Shown here piece by piece: positions 1 through 12,359 of a stretch of 64,000 nt of DNA; position 1 is the stretch's first letter, and each line of letters begins with the position of its first letter. The translations under genes and the position numbers were made by a program. Source of the stretch: Acanthochlamys bracteata (lineage: Eukaryota; Streptophyta; Magnoliopsida; Pandanales; Velloziaceae); NCBI GenBank assembly GCA_019914995.1, contig CM034136.1:4107270-4171269 (forward strand). The letters run 5' to 3'. The notes under the pieces are model-generated. The model had not been told where the DNA came from, searched no databases, and saw only the letters and a list, made by a program, of their open reading frames with translations.

Positions 1-717
1 GAGTCTCGTTGGCTTCAGAAGGAAAACTTCGGTGGTGGTGCAGGCTTTGGTGGAGGAGCTGGCGGTGGACTTGGCCATGGTGGTGGTCTAGGTGGCGGCG
101 GAGGTCTTGGTGGTGGTCTTGGCCATGGAGGCGGTCTCGGTGGTGGTGCTGGCCTCGGCGGAGGAGCTGGTGCTGGCGGAGGACTCGGAGGCGGAGCTGG
201 CCTTGGTGGTGGAGCTGGTGGTGGTCTTGGCCATGGCGGTGGTCTCGGTGGTGGTGCAGGCCTCGGCGGCGGAGCTGGTGGTGGACTCGGAGGCGGAGCT
301 GGCCTTGGTGGTGGAGCTGGAGGTGGACTCGGGGGCGGCGGTGGCCTTGGTGGTGGAGCTGGAGGTGGACTCGGAGGCGGCGCTGGGGCTGGCGGTGGTC
401 TCGGCGGTGGAGCTGGTGGAGGTGCAGGCCTTGGTGGTGGTGCTGGTGGAGGACTTGGCGGTCTAGGAGGTGGAGGTGGAGCTGGCGGTGGTGCAGGCCT
501 TGGTGGTGGATTTGGAGGCGGCAAAGGCGGGGGAATTGGTTTCGGTAGCGGAGGAGCAGGCGGAGGGTTCGGCGGCGGTGGTGGTGGAGGAGCAGGTGGT
601 GGGTTTGGTGGTGGCAGTGGGTTCGGAGGTGGAGCAGGAGGAGGATTTGGAGCAGCTGGTGGTGCTGGAGGCGGTGCAGGTGGAGGCTTTGGCGGCGGCG
701 GTGGTGGCGGATTCTAA
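1..717 (+). CDS. Glycine-rich protein, 3' part (5' end outside window)
   Basis: The frame is open from base 1 and ends with TAA at 715-717, giving 238 residues, almost all Gly with Ala, Leu, Phe and a few His. The first residues (ESRWLQKENF, then GGG) line up with the segment just after the signal peptide in the neighbour at 4546 (EGRRLEKDAF, then GGG). So only the signal peptide and a few residues probably lie off the left edge. The pattern is GGG-X with X = A, L or F, and GLGHGGGLGGG blocks recur. Such proteins are usually secreted structural wall proteins; that role is inferred from the family. The long open frames in the other five readings are by-products of GGN codons. Confidence 0.85.
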   Translation, partial: ESRWLQKENFGGGAGFGGGAGGGLGHGGGLGGGGGLGGGLGHGGGLGGGAGLGGGAGAGGGLGGGAGLGGGAGGGLGHGGGLGGGAGLGGGAGGGLGGGAGLGGGAGGGLGGGGGLGGGAGGGLGGGAGAGGGLGGGAGGGAGLGGGAGGGLGGLGGGGGAGGGAGLGGGFGGGKGGGIGFGSGGAGGGFGGGGGGGAGGGFGGGSGFGGGAGGGFGAAGGAGGGAGGGFGGGGGGGF

Positions 718-3700
718 ATGATGAAGCTTAGCTTGAAAGCTAATTAACGTCTAACTGCATGCATGCATGCAGAGCAGAATTAAATTTGAATTAATTAATA
801 TATAGTGTGTGGCTTCCATTTATGTATCTGAAAAGATTTGCGAGTGATTATTGCAAATTGAATTTGAATTCAAAATGTGTTCTATTATATACCTCTTTCA
901 TTAGTACTCCATAAGTAGCCATGATTTCATGCACAATTTTTTGAAGTACCGATTTTTGAAGACCTATTCCAAAGTACTCTTACCGCGTATTCACCGTAAA
1001 TTAACCTCACTTTTTATAATTTAAAATTTAAAAATATTTTTAAAAAAATTATTTTATATTAAACATAAAATTTTAATTAAAATTTCAAAGATAAATTAAT
1101 AGAAAAAATATTTTAAATATTTATTTATTTTGTATTAATAATAAGTTTAAAAAATAAATTTGATGGATTGATAAATAAGAAATTTTTAACTCATCAAGAA
1201 GTACTCTACCTGAACAACTATTTATCATAGTTATCATATGCCATGAAATTTGTAAGTAACCATCGGCTCCAACAGAAACCGGCGCAAAAAGTTTTGTTCA
1301 AGGCAATATAACTTCTCGTGTATCTTCACTGAGGCTGCGTTTAGGCTCTCCACAAGTAATTTTAGCTAAAAAATCAGTTTTATATAATTTTTGTATTTAT
1401 TTTTTGTAAATTTATTTTTATAAAGCTAATTTCTAAGAATTTATTTTTAAAAATTCAATTTACATTGCTTACTTACCAGTAAATAAGCCCTAATTCTAGG
1501 CAATATTAGGCTCCTATGAATTAATATAAATGTTGAAAATCTATCTAGAACAGAAGATTAACTAGGTATTAGAGTGTGCACTTGAGATCTCAAAACTAAT
1601 TGAGCAACGAGAGCGGTAAATCTAATTCTTTCTAAATATTATTTCATGAATATTAATAAATAATATAAAAATAAATAATTATTAATACATGTCTTCAAAT
1701 AGAGTATTTTTTAAAATAAATAGATGCATGTTATTTGTCATATGTAATAAATTTAAATAAATCAGACTAGTTATTTTAAAATAAAATGAACTAATTATTA
1801 TATAATAAATTGAACTATGAGTGTTCTAAATATAGTGGATTAAAGAAGTTAAATTTATTTCACATTTTAATTGATTCGGAGCAATTTTATTTGATACTAT
1901 ACGATAAATTTAAAATTTTTTTAAAAATAATATAAAAAATAAGTTCAAATTTTTATAAATAATTAAATATCTTTTCAAAATTATTAATAAATAATATAAA
2001 ATTGAATATTTATTAAGACAATAAATTACGGCATTGCATGCTCGTGAAGGTGGAATGTTGCCTATTAAATTAAATTTCCATGTAACTAATTTATTAACTA
2101 ATTGCTTCTCTAGTCCTAAATCCTATCACTTGCTGCAATGTCATATCTCACGAAATATCTTTGCGCTAAAGAGTTAGGAAATGTTTGACACTATTTATTA
2201 ATACAGTTTTTTAAATAAAAAATATTAATTTTTTAAAAGATAAGTTTAATTTATATAGTTAAAAAATAATTTTTATACAGAAAATTATGTCATATATAAC
2301 TTTTTTATTTTTAAAATTAAAAATTTATAAAATATAAAAATTTATTAAAAAATTGTAAAATATTCTTCGAGTGCGTTTGGTTAACCGCTCCTCGAGCACT
2401 TTTTAACTTTTATTTTGTACTTTTTACTAAATATTTTATATTATATTACAAAAATTATTAAAAAGTTAAAAGATATAAAAACTTTATGTAATAAAATTTG
2501 TTTTATTTATTTTTATTTTTTTAAATTAATAATAGAGCTCGTACATCATATATGATAAAAATATTTTTTATTTTAGAAAAAGTATTTTTCAAAACTACTC
2601 AAAGGCTATTTATCATTTCATTCTAAAAAAACTTCTCATAAAAATTTTATTTTATATTTTTTAATAAATTTTTTATAATAGTGTATAAAATTTTTAAAAT
2701 TTAAAAATATAAAAAATTCTACATAGTAAATTTTTTTTTATTTTTAGTAAAATCAATGATAAATCTAAATTATCAAAATAAATTAAAAAATTTTATTTCA
2801 TAAACACTTTCTAAACAATCCCTAAACACACCTAAAAAGCAACTCTGACGCTTTCAAATATTTATGAAATTCATCTGTCACGCGTACGTACGCGTTTGTA
2901 TAAATATGATCATCAAACAAACACTGTAGCTTCCTGGTTGGCGCCCATTGAATATTATGGAGTAATGCATTATGCATGCATGTGGTTTTAGTTAAACGCA
3001 CTAGCTAGAGCAGAGCAGAAGATAACAGTACACAGTTTATGAAGTTAATTTTCCTATTCTTAGCAGGGATCCACCAGCTCCTGTTGCTCAGTGTCCAAGA
3101 CTGTTTGGATTAGGTTCCTTAAAATCAGCTTTTTAAGTTTTTATTTTATATTTTCTAATATATTTAAAAATTTTATTTAAAAATTTAAAAAATATATAAA
3201 AATTTACATAATAAAATTTTTAACATTTATTTTTAAAATTTCTTTTAAATAAAAAATAAAACTTATTTTTTAAAAAAATAAAATAACTTTTGTTTCTGAA
3301 AAATTTTCATCTCTCAAAACCTCCCTAATTTTTGTCAAGAACCATGTGACACCATTTAATTCATCAGTACGTTCTTGAATATCTATGATCAACCGTACCT
3401 ACACCATCATCTGTGTATATATATACCATTTGTAGTCAGTCATTTAGAGTGCATGTTGAAAATATCGACAGCGTGCGTGAATTATAATGTTACAATTTAA
3501 AATCGAGAACTAAAAATGAATAAGACAATCTTATAAATACATACGAAGATATATGTAGAAAAAAAACTCTATAATAGTATGATTATGAAAAAATACTATA
3601 TTTATAAATTGTAATATTGCTTATAAATCGGTGCTTTTATCAAGCACTTAGAAGTATTTTTTTTAATTTCACTCTTACTAGTATCATACATAAAATCTCA

Positions 3701-4545
3701 CATATTTTAAACATATTTATTAGAATATTGAAATAGTAGATAATCTCTTTTTAATAGCTAAACCTATTTGACTAATTAATATTTTTGGCAACTTTTTTGC
3801 ATGATAACCATCTCTTGATATCAGTTTATCGGCATAATTAAGATGCAATTACTATTCAAAGAAAATAAATTTGGATATAACTATCTAATGCTCTTTTGAT
3901 CCAAATACTTTTTCAATCTCATAACAACCATGGCTGCTATGTGAGACTAAATAGTAAAATATCAGCAGCTATATTTGAACGGCTTGCTGCAAATATTCAG
4001 TGGCGGCTTTACATCCAACAGTGCTGAGCTACGTACTTCACATATATTTATACTATACGTATACGTATATACCTCGTAAACTCATATATATTCTAATAGT
4101 TTGTTTTATATCCTTAGAGTGATAGCATGAAATTAAGGAAACAATTAGGTAAGGTTTCTTCTACATGGATACGCAAATATGCAAGTGATCAATGATGACG
4201 GTGGAGAGTATAAGCAGTGATGTTGATGTTTGGTTAGTTGAGAGTTGCAGGTGCATTGAAGAGAGTTGCACCGGCAAGAGACGCTCAAGTCAAATCACGC
4301 AAACCATTTCCTACGTATACGCGGTTTTTTTGTAGTACTACTTGCATGCAACAAGCAACGCAATCCATATGCCTCTGTAGCTAAGGACACATAATGTAGA
4401 AGGTTGAAGATTTTCTTCATCCATCCAACTACCCACATTAATGGCGTAAATCAACAACGCTACTATAAGTAAGCATCTATGTTCCAAAGCTTGAAGCACA
4501 AAGCAGTAGCTAGCTAAGCTTAGCTTCTTTGTTTTCACTAGTGAA
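718..4545. other. AT-rich intergenic region between two glycine-rich genes
   Basis: No convincing coding sequence. The stretch is dominated by A/T runs of the form TTTAAAAATTTTAAAAAT. Several blocks look like decayed inverted-repeat elements: about 1331-1490 (enters with GCTGCGTTTAGG, leaves with AAATAAGCCCTA), about 2366-2836 (GAGTGCGTTTGGTTAAC against ATCCCTAAACACACC) and about 3103-3325 (GACTGTTTGGATTAGG at its left end). The last 100 bases hold the promoter of the second glycine-rich gene. Confidence 0.6.
4461..4470 (+). promoter_or_regulatory. Possible TATA element of the second glycine-rich gene
   Basis: CTATAAGTAA lies about 80 bases before the ATG at 4546, a spacing that would give a short leader. 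It is a weak match, called only because of its position upstream of a clear signal-peptide start. Confidence 0.3.
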
Positions 4546-5832
4546 ATGGGGAAGCTAAAGAAGTTTGTGGGAAGTTTAGGCCTTCTGGCGTTGGCCATGG
4601 TCATGTTTATTGGCATTGTCGAGGGACGAAGGCTTGAGAAGGATGCGTTCCTTGGCGGTGGTGCTGGAGGTGGTGGAGGGTTTGGTGGAGGAGGTGGCGC
4701 TGGTGGTGGTGCTGGCGGAGGTCTTGGACATGTTGGTGGTCTAGGAAGCGGAAGTGGGTTCGGCGGTGGCGGTGGAGCTGGTGGAGGTGGAGGGTTTGGT
4801 GCTGGTGGAGGGCTTGGACATGGCGGTGGTCTTGGAGGTGGCGGAGGGTTTGGCGGTGGTGGAGGTGCTGGTGGTAGTATTGGCAGTGGAGGAGGACTTG
4901 GCGGTGGCTTTGGCGGAGGAAAAGGTGGTGGTTTAGGTGGCGGAGCTGGAGGTGGACTTGGTGGGGGAGGTGGTGCAGGAGGAGGCTTAGGTGGTGGACA
5001 TGGTGGAGGCATTGGCGGTGGTTCTGGTGGTGGACTTGGAGGTGGAGCTGGTGCAGGAGGAGGCTTAGGTGGTGGACATGGTGGAGGCATTGGTGGCGGT
5101 GCTGGTGGCGGACTTGGCGGCGGAGTTGGGGCAGGAGGAGGCTTAGGTGGTGGACATGGCGGTTTAGGTGGCGGTGCTGGTGGTGGACTTGGCGGTGGAG
5201 CTGGTGGAGGAGGAGGCTTAGGTGGTGGAAATGGTGGAGGCATAGGTGGAGGTGCTGGCGGCGGACTTGGCAGCGGAGTTGGTGCAGGAGGAGGCTTAGG
5301 TGGTGGACATGGTGGAGGCATTGGTGGCGGTGCTGGTGGGGGACTTGGCGGCGGAGTTGGGGTAGGAGGAGGTGGTGCTGGTGCAGGAGGAGGCTTAGGT
5401 GGCGGACATGGTGGAGGCATTGGCGGCGGTGCTGGTGTTGGAGTAGGTGGAGGATTAGGTGGTGGCGCTGGTGCTGGAGGGGGCTTTGGCGGTGGTGCAG
5501 GTGGAGGATTAGGTGGTGGTTTTGGTGCTGGAGGTGGCAAGGGTGGTGGTTTTGGTGCTGGCGTGGGTGGAGGTTTCGGAGGCGGCAAAGGCGGCGGTAT
5601 CGGTGTAGGCGGAGGACATGGTGGAGGCTTTGGTGGTGGTGCAGGCGGCGGAACAGGTGGAGGATTCGGTGGCGCAGCAGGTGCTGGAGGAGGCTTTGGA
5701 GGAGGTAAAGGTGGAGGCATTGGCGTAGGTGGCGGTCATGGTGGAGGTTTTGGCGCTGGAACAGGTGGAGCATTCGGTGGCGGTGGTGGTTCCGGCGGAG
5801 GCTTCGGTGGTGGTTCCGGCGGAGGCTTCTAA
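4546..5832 (+). CDS. Secreted glycine-rich protein, complete single exon, 428 aa
   Basis: The ATG opens a clear signal peptide: basic MGKLKKF, a hydrophobic core around residues 8-25 (LGLLALAMVMFIGIV), and a likely cut near EG/RR at residue 27. The mature part is nearly pure Gly with regular A, L, F, H, I and V. Between about 4975 and 5440 a 26-residue super-repeat (core GGGLGGGHGGGIGGG, then AGGGLGGG) occurs about six times with small changes, so the gene has grown by slippage or unequal exchange. TAA is at 5830-5832 and an AATAAA follows near 5954. The likely role is structural, in the cell wall or extracellular matrix (family inference). It is a tandem paralogue of the gene at the left edge. 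The reverse strand reads as a 460-residue proline-rich frame, which I treat as an artefact. Confidence 0.9.
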   Translation: MGKLKKFVGSLGLLALAMVMFIGIVEGRRLEKDAFLGGGAGGGGGFGGGGGAGGGAGGGLGHVGGLGSGSGFGGGGGAGGGGGFGAGGGLGHGGGLGGGGGFGGGGGAGGSIGSGGGLGGGFGGGKGGGLGGGAGGGLGGGGGAGGGLGGGHGGGIGGGSGGGLGGGAGAGGGLGGGHGGGIGGGAGGGLGGGVGAGGGLGGGHGGLGGGAGGGLGGGAGGGGGLGGGNGGGIGGGAGGGLGSGVGAGGGLGGGHGGGIGGGAGGGLGGGVGVGGGGAGAGGGLGGGHGGGIGGGAGVGVGGGLGGGAGAGGGFGGGAGGGLGGGFGAGGGKGGGFGAGVGGGFGGGKGGGIGVGGGHGGGFGGGAGGGTGGGFGGAAGAGGGFGGGKGGGIGVGGGHGGGFGAGTGGAFGGGGGSGGGFGGGSGGGF

Positions 5833-7484
5833 GATATAACACCTGAAAATTCTCAAGTATAGCTAGTAAAAGCTTAAAGTTTGAGTCTTGACACAGACAA
5901 TGTGTATTTAAATATATTGCATGGTTTAAATCTTCATTTTAACGTGCCATGAAAATAAACAGCAATGTTTCTATCATGAATTCTTTTAGCCCCAAAATTG
6001 TTCTTTGTTTTATGTGAATATTAGCTATCTATGTGTTTTCTCGAACAACTATATATGCTAGCTAGATCAGTAACAACAAAGAACAAAGAGATTTTTAAAA
6101 ATAAAATAAGTTGTCACTACGTTTAGGAAAATATTGATATACGGGTTAGAAACTTCCTAATTATGATATACAAATTATTACCTTTTATTTTCTTAGATAA
6201 CAATTAGAAGAACTATGGTAGAAGCGATTTTGTTTTATTTTGGAAATTTTTTTAGTTACTTTCTTTGATAATAAATGTTTTAAAGTTTTTTTGTTTGAAT
6301 CATAACTGATTAACGATATAGTTTTAGAAGATTTCCTTATGTAAAAGTGCACTCTAGTCCTCTTGTCAAACTTCAAGGATTAAAACTTCAATACTTTTTG
6401 TTCAATGAATTTATGAACAAATTTCATCAAACCTAAAGCTTTTTACATTCCATAGGCCTTCTATTAAATCTGAATAATGACCAAATTATACAATGTAGTT
6501 CAATGACCAAATTGCACCAATATTTAGTTTAGAGACAGACCTAAGTGCAATTGATGACTGATCGTAGGAATTGGAAAAAGTAATAATAACAATAATACAG
6601 AAAATTAAAGCAGATAATGATTGTATATATACAAAGTAAATAGTAGTAGAAATTTTGTTTATCAAAGAGTTCATGTTTGTTGATTTGGGAGTTGAGCAGC
6701 ATCACCATTGGAGGCTACACAGTAGATATCCTTAGGAAGTATGCCCTCCAGAAAACCTCACATTATCAACAATCATCAGCATTTTGTAAACATTTTACAG
6801 ATTTTACCATTTAAAGGCAAGACTTGAAGACACTAGCATCATCCGTTCTACTGCGACGGTGCAATTTACAGTATTCCCATATTGAAGTCATCCAGCTATA
6901 GATGAAATAACAAGCAATCAGTTAGTAATACAAAGGTAAACTGAGAACATCCAACTAAATGAACTTACGAAAGATACGGGTAGGCAACTTCTTAGAATCT
7001 CCTATTCTTCAAGCTGTTCACGGAAACAAGTCAGGCATCATTCACATAATACCTGAAGGCAAGGCTGAAGTTTTATTGTAGGCATAATTTGCTAAGCCTG
7101 TATCTCACATCTGATTGGCAGATTAACCTTTGTCTTCACCAGGTCCCAGCACAACCTTTGATTTCACCACGTTTTAGCATTCCCATAACAAAATTTAAGA
7201 CATCAGATCTGCTTCTTCTCATCTTGCTAATATAATAAATTTCCAGATCCTTCAGAAACATTAGCATCACCAAGTAAAAAATTATAAAGGTTGCGTGGGG
7301 CACTTCACTGCAAACTATACAGCAAATGCTGCCCTAATCCAAAACACAAGTAAATGAGAATAAATAAGCCTCCACTTAGATCAGGAAATATGTACATGCA
7401 GAGAAATGCTTAATGTCAAGTTGTTCAACAAGTTCAAGTAAGGAACAACTCCAGTAGTAGGATACATGTTTTCCAGACCCAGAA
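5833..7484. other. Intergenic, mostly unassigned; part may be 3' UTR of the MUSTANG gene
   Basis: No coding signal. Bases from roughly 6700 to 7484 are less AT-rich and lie directly downstream of the stop of the minus-strand MUSTANG-type gene, so they may be its 3' UTR. Short open frames at 6185-6376 and 6486-6674 have no recognisable content. Confidence 0.5.
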
Positions 7485-10400
7485 TCAACCTTCCTCTGTA
7501 AGTGCTGCACCCAAAATATCTGAAAGAGCCATCCTCAACGGTGATGAATCTTCAGCTTCTGTAAAATATTTAGGCTAGGTAAGTATAAAAACTACGTAAT
7601 TAAAATAACAGCAGCGATTGATGTAGCACCAAAGGTAACACAACAAAAACATCTATGATTCCAAAAGACACATTATGTGCTTCCTAATCTGCTTTACAAT
7701 GTGTAGCCTCTTTATTAATTTTAGTTTAGTAATATAAAATGCTAATATCGAGGAAGTAGAAAAATGTGAAATATACAGTTTTATACCAAGTAAGAAGAGC
7801 ATCAAATTAACAGCTCTTACCAGGAAGACTTTGGGGATCATTTGGCTTTCTAGGGCATGTTCTTCTATTATGACCAGATTCTTGGCAAATACTGCAGTGC
7901 AGATAATCCTTCATAACCACTTTCTTGGTAAAATGAACCCTGTATCGTCCCCTATGCCGCTTATTGACAGAAGGAGGCTTACAATCAATAATATCCTCAT
8001 AACTCCACTCACTTTTATCAGGAACTGGGTTTATCTCCCCCTCATAAGCAACATTAAACTTAGCAACTGTGAAGGACTCATGACAATATGCATACATATC
8101 AAGTTGTTCAAGTTGAATAACAGCTAAAGCATGAGCACATGGTAGTCCCCTCACTTGCCATCCACAGCATGAGCATGAACCAGTAAGACTCACAAGAAAG
8201 GAGGATCCTTTAGCATCAATAACGATTCGTTCTCCTGCAACACTGTACTCAACTTTGAGACCAAGTGCTTCTTTGCTCTTTTCCAGAAGATACTCTTCTT
8301 GGGTTGATGTAAGAACTGATTCCATCTGCTTTCCAATTTCACGCTGCTGAAGAAAATGTGTTGCTATCCTAGAGTTCATCTCTTGGACTATTGAAATAAT
8401 TGGCACATTTACAAGTTCACTTATCCAAGAAGTAAAGGTTTCACCAACATTTGATGTTAATATGTTATAGCGTCGGCCCTCGAAATGTGATGTTGCCCAG
8501 TCTTTAGGATTCAGATTAGTCATGATCCATTCATGGCCCCTTATATTGATCCTTCTAAGCTCATTGATGTAGTGCTCATACTCATCTCTAGTATATGCAG
8601 ATGCAGCCAGAAAAATGTAATTCCTAACTTCTTTGTCCTTGTAGTTGGGAATCCTCTGTGCTATATGAGAAACACAGAATGCATGACAGGCTCCTGGAAA
8701 TGATGCTTTTACACTCTCAACTAAACCATCTTTTTCCTCCGAAATAATGACAAGCCAATGAAGCCATGATGCACTTCCAAGCGGATCGCTGAATTCCCTT
8801 TCCAATGTTTGCCGTAGCCATGACATGAACCAAGACCAGTTATCAGTATTATCAGATTCCACAATAGCATAAGCTACTGGAAAAGCTCCGTCATTCGCAT
8901 CAACTGCTACTGCAGTAAGAAGCACAAGAGGGTATCTTCCTAAAATATTTGTTGCTTTAAAGATAAGAAGTGGCCTGCAACCAAATAAGAACCCATGAAT
9001 TGTTGCATTCAAGGCAACAAAAAGTCTCTGAAAGCAGTTTTCTGCATCACATTCCAAAGATAACACACTCTTTGGGTTTGCCTTTTCCACTTCCCTACAA
9101 TATACTGGAAGTTCCTCCCACAAATCCTCAGAAGAACCTTGTATTACTCGTCGGGCCCATTTCCTCCCACGCCAAGCTCTATAGTAGCTCACTTTAACAC
9201 CAAAGTTCTGGTAAATCTCAGAAGTTATATCCTTTGGCGTATAATCAAGATTGTCCCGCATTCGGTTCAATATGAATCTTGAGATCCAGTGAGCTTTGAC
9301 GTTTGGATCATTTCGCCCCAACAAATTTTTGGCACACGAATGCACTGGATAGTAAGTTTTGATTTTAAAGGTGTCTACCCCTTTAAGCTTTGATGCATGT
9401 AGACGCCATTCACAGCCCTCAAAGACACATTTTGCAGTAAATCTTTTTGAATCATTCTTCACTCTCTTATAAACAAAGTTCTCCACAATAGATGCCTCTG
9501 AAAGTGCTTTTCGTAAGGCATCAACGTTTTCAAATTCCTGGCCTTGCTTCAAAATGCTATCTTCTTCAAAGGTTTCTTCCAGATCACCAACTAATACCTT
9601 AACTAACTCCTTAGGCTGAGATCCTTTACTCATTGAACGAGTGACCCTTTTCATGCCATTTGTATTGGTGATAGTTCCTTCACTGCCATCAAGACTACCA
9701 GGGCCAGAATCCTCACCATTGAACAACACAACATCACCTGAAAAACCAAGATCACCAACATTTAACCGTTTGGAAACATTTTGAGAATTTGAGCTCTGGG
9801 CCGTTCTTTTCCTTGCAATAGCTTTAACCCGAGGTGAACCTTCATTCTGACGCACCGTCCTTCCACTTACAGGTCCACTTACAGGAACAGTGGTCAATGT
9901 ACCATCACGCTTCTCTTTGCGAGATGATGTGCCTCGTGAAGCATTTACTTTTGATGGTGTTGCCTCGTGTATTTCACTGTCAACAGCAGCACCAGCAGTT
10001 GGATGGTCGTTACACCTATACAAGGTTACAGACAGTAAAGATCATTGCAAATGCACAAAACAGCAAATACAGAAAAGTTGAACTCTAAGATTCCTAGTAA
10101 CACTTTTTGCACAAGTTTGACCACTTCAATCTATATTTTCTCAATCAAGCCTCCTCTGCATACTTTGCATATGACCAAAACAAAACAAACTAAGGGGAAG
10201 TAATCATGCAAAAATTGATAATAGGAGCAGATTGTGCGAAGTTCTCATATATGTGAATGTGCCATAAGATAAGAGTCAATACCTCATAATTGGACTAGTG
10301 TATGATGACGATCCGTTAGCAGATAAATAAAGTGGAATTGTAGACTTTGGAGTAGAAAAGACTTCCATCATATTTGATAAATCATTTTCATCTTCAACAC

Positions 10401-10638
10401 TAACCAGAGGCGAAAGGAATGGTGAACCAAATGGGATATCAGGGTGCTTATACTTTACAGTAAATGGACATTCTGATAGCCTACATAGTCCACCCAGTAC
10501 TTTCAATAGCTCCTGATAACTGATTGCTCGGTCCACATAAGACAAGCGAACAGAGCCACCCCGATATGAGACCTTCCCTTCTTCATCAACAAAGTCTCCA
10601 CCAATGTGGCAAAGTAATGCCAACTTATCAGCAGGCAT
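7485..10638 (-). CDS. MUG: Domesticated Mutator-like transposase, MUSTANG type with PB1 domain, 874 aa
   Basis: There are three coding exons: 10283-10638, 7821-10015 and 7485-7558. The joints keep phase (AG+G makes Arg; G+AA makes Glu). Domains in order: a PB1 domain in exon 1 (KLALLCHIGGDFVDEEG); a MuDR N-terminal zinc-ribbon-like region, about residues 273-351 (KCVFEGCEWRLHASK); a MULE transposase core, about 460-570; a SWIM zinc finger (CSCCGW, CAHALAVIQ) near 755; and a CCHC knuckle (CSICQESGHNRRTC) near 825-837. The core has lost catalytic acids. The usual first Asp of the IDGTHL motif is Lys (FKATNIL, about residue 472), and the ISD motif reads ISEE. With no terminal inverted repeats visible, this points to an exapted gene, probably a nuclear DNA-binding regulator as known for MUSTANG genes. 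The start at 10638 directly follows a plausible acceptor (TTTACAAG), so the intron before it lies in the 5' UTR. Confidence 0.88.
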
Positions 10639-12018
10639 CTTGTAAATCAGGCAAGCATTTGGGAACACTAGAGAATGCATTAATAACAAATTAGTGGAAA
10701 CTGGAAAGAAAATATTCTGATACAGTAGAAAGCAAGGTGAAAACCATTTAGTAAGTCAAAGCACAGGCATACAGACAATAAGTTTGACAAGGTAGTGCCA
10801 TTGTGCAAACTAAACTTATTTGGCATTAATCTAGACTTAGCACTGATAATCGACAAACAGATTGAAATTTTGGTAACTTATAGTAACTTCCACATTGGAT
10901 CATTTGAAGGCTCCTTGAAGATAACTGTACACTGATCCAGGTTGGATTATCTTATTTTCATACCCAGATTCTCCTGTAGGATCAAAATGCCTACTGGTCA
11001 TAAGATCATTGGTTTGTTCCTCAAGCTTTTTCTTTGTACCAAGCACCCACTTCCGTCCAGTTTTCCCATGAGCATTTACATAGGTACAAGTACCAAACCG
11101 CAGCCTACGTGCAAAAAATAGTAAGGCAGCTGCCTATTCAAGGGCCTTTCGTTGGACATTTGACCAGCCTAAAGGACTAGGGTTTGAATCAATATGATTA
11201 AAAATGATTAGTAGCAGAACTACGAATGGTTAGTTTGTATGAATAGTAGAATATTCACTCTCCTACATTCCTTAAAACCCCCAAGAAAAGAATAGGCTGC
11301 TTAGGCCGGCATCTATAGCAAAATATTTTAAATCAAAAAAATCCATGAAACATACACATAACCAAGCCACAACAAAAAGGAAGTCTCCCTCTACTGAAAG
11401 CCTTACATTGTGAATGCTCAAAACTACAAACTTTTAACAGTAACCAACGATCACCCACCTCGAAGAGAACCAAATTCAACTTCACCAAGAATCAATTAAT
11501 CAGAGAATGCTTGGCAGTTGGCAGACATACTATAGACAGATTTCTGCAAAGCTCACCAAGTTCACTTTCTTTTTCACTAAACGTAACCGAATTATAGGCA
11601 ATTAATTCTAACAAGAATAACCACATAGATCATTCCAATCGAGCAGATGATAAATATCTGACCCGCGATTCTACAGATTTATTGCTATTTGTACCTCAAC
11701 TACGTCTAACAGCAAATAATTCAAACTCCGTCTTCAGCCCAAAACATGGAAATCAATCATTTTCGAACAACTACCATGAAAAAGTTTCACTCAGTCTCTC
11801 CCAATGTATTCTCCTTATTCTTGTTCTTTCCCTACAATCTATTATATCTTGTACGGAAAACAACACTGAAAGGAAAAAAAATAGCAAAATCACACCGAAA
11901 AAGAACCAAACTGTCCTCAATTTCAGAGCAAAACTTGCCCCCTGCATTCCAACTAAGGCAAGAAAAAGCAAAAAATTACCCAAAAAAGTAACGAATTTGG
12001 TCTGAAAAAATATCTTAC
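10639..12018 (-). other. 5' UTR intron of the MUSTANG-type gene
   Basis: A donor (CG/GTAAGA, reverse of 12014-12020) and the acceptor immediately before the ATG at 10638 bracket 1380 bases with no coding content. Long introns in the leader are common for this gene type. The open frames near 11682-12005 on both strands fall inside it and show no protein features. Confidence 0.55.
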
Positions 12019-12200
12019 CGATAATTCAGAGCAAAATTGTCACAGGGAATAAGAATTTAGTGTGACCACCAGATTAAGAAGAGAGCCGCTGGTGCAGGGA
12101 GAGATCCAGGAGAACGAACTCGGGAGACAGAGAGAGAGAGATAAAGAAGAGAAGTCGAAGGAAAAGAGAGAACCCGAGCAGGCGAGCAGGCAATTGATTC
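12019..12200 (-). other. Non-coding first exon of the MUSTANG-type gene, approximate 5' limit
   Basis: Read on the minus strand this is a CT-rich leader (repeated TCTCTCTC between about 12108 and 12170) ending at a good donor, CGGTAAGA. CT-rich leaders are typical of plant 5' UTRs. The transcription start is a guess; no clear TATA element was seen. Confidence 0.45.
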
Positions 12201-12359
12201 GGGTCGCATTATCAGTGAGTTAGCAGGTCGGTTCAAATTCGGTTCCAATTTTTGCACGGTCATGCAAACCGGGACTTGAGCTTGAAAAAACAAAAACAAA
12301 AAGAACGGTAAAAGAATTGCTTGTATTTCTATTCCTGCCGTGCCATGCAGAAGCCACAA

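Noticed and set aside
15..524. Antisense proline-rich open frame over the first glycine-rich gene
   Set aside because: Reverse reading of GGN codons gives CCN/NCC runs without stops; it has no signal peptide or start context and mirrors the glycine-rich frame.
92..721. Ala/Val/Glu-rich and Trp/Arg-rich frames in other plus-strand phases
   Set aside because: Shifted readings of the glycine repeat.
4338..5720. 460-codon antisense proline-rich frame
   Set aside because: Same artefact over the second glycine-rich gene; its C-terminal part lies in that gene's promoter.
11682..12005. Overlapping open frames on both strands
   Set aside because: They lie in the inferred 5' UTR intron of the MUSTANG-type gene and show no protein features.
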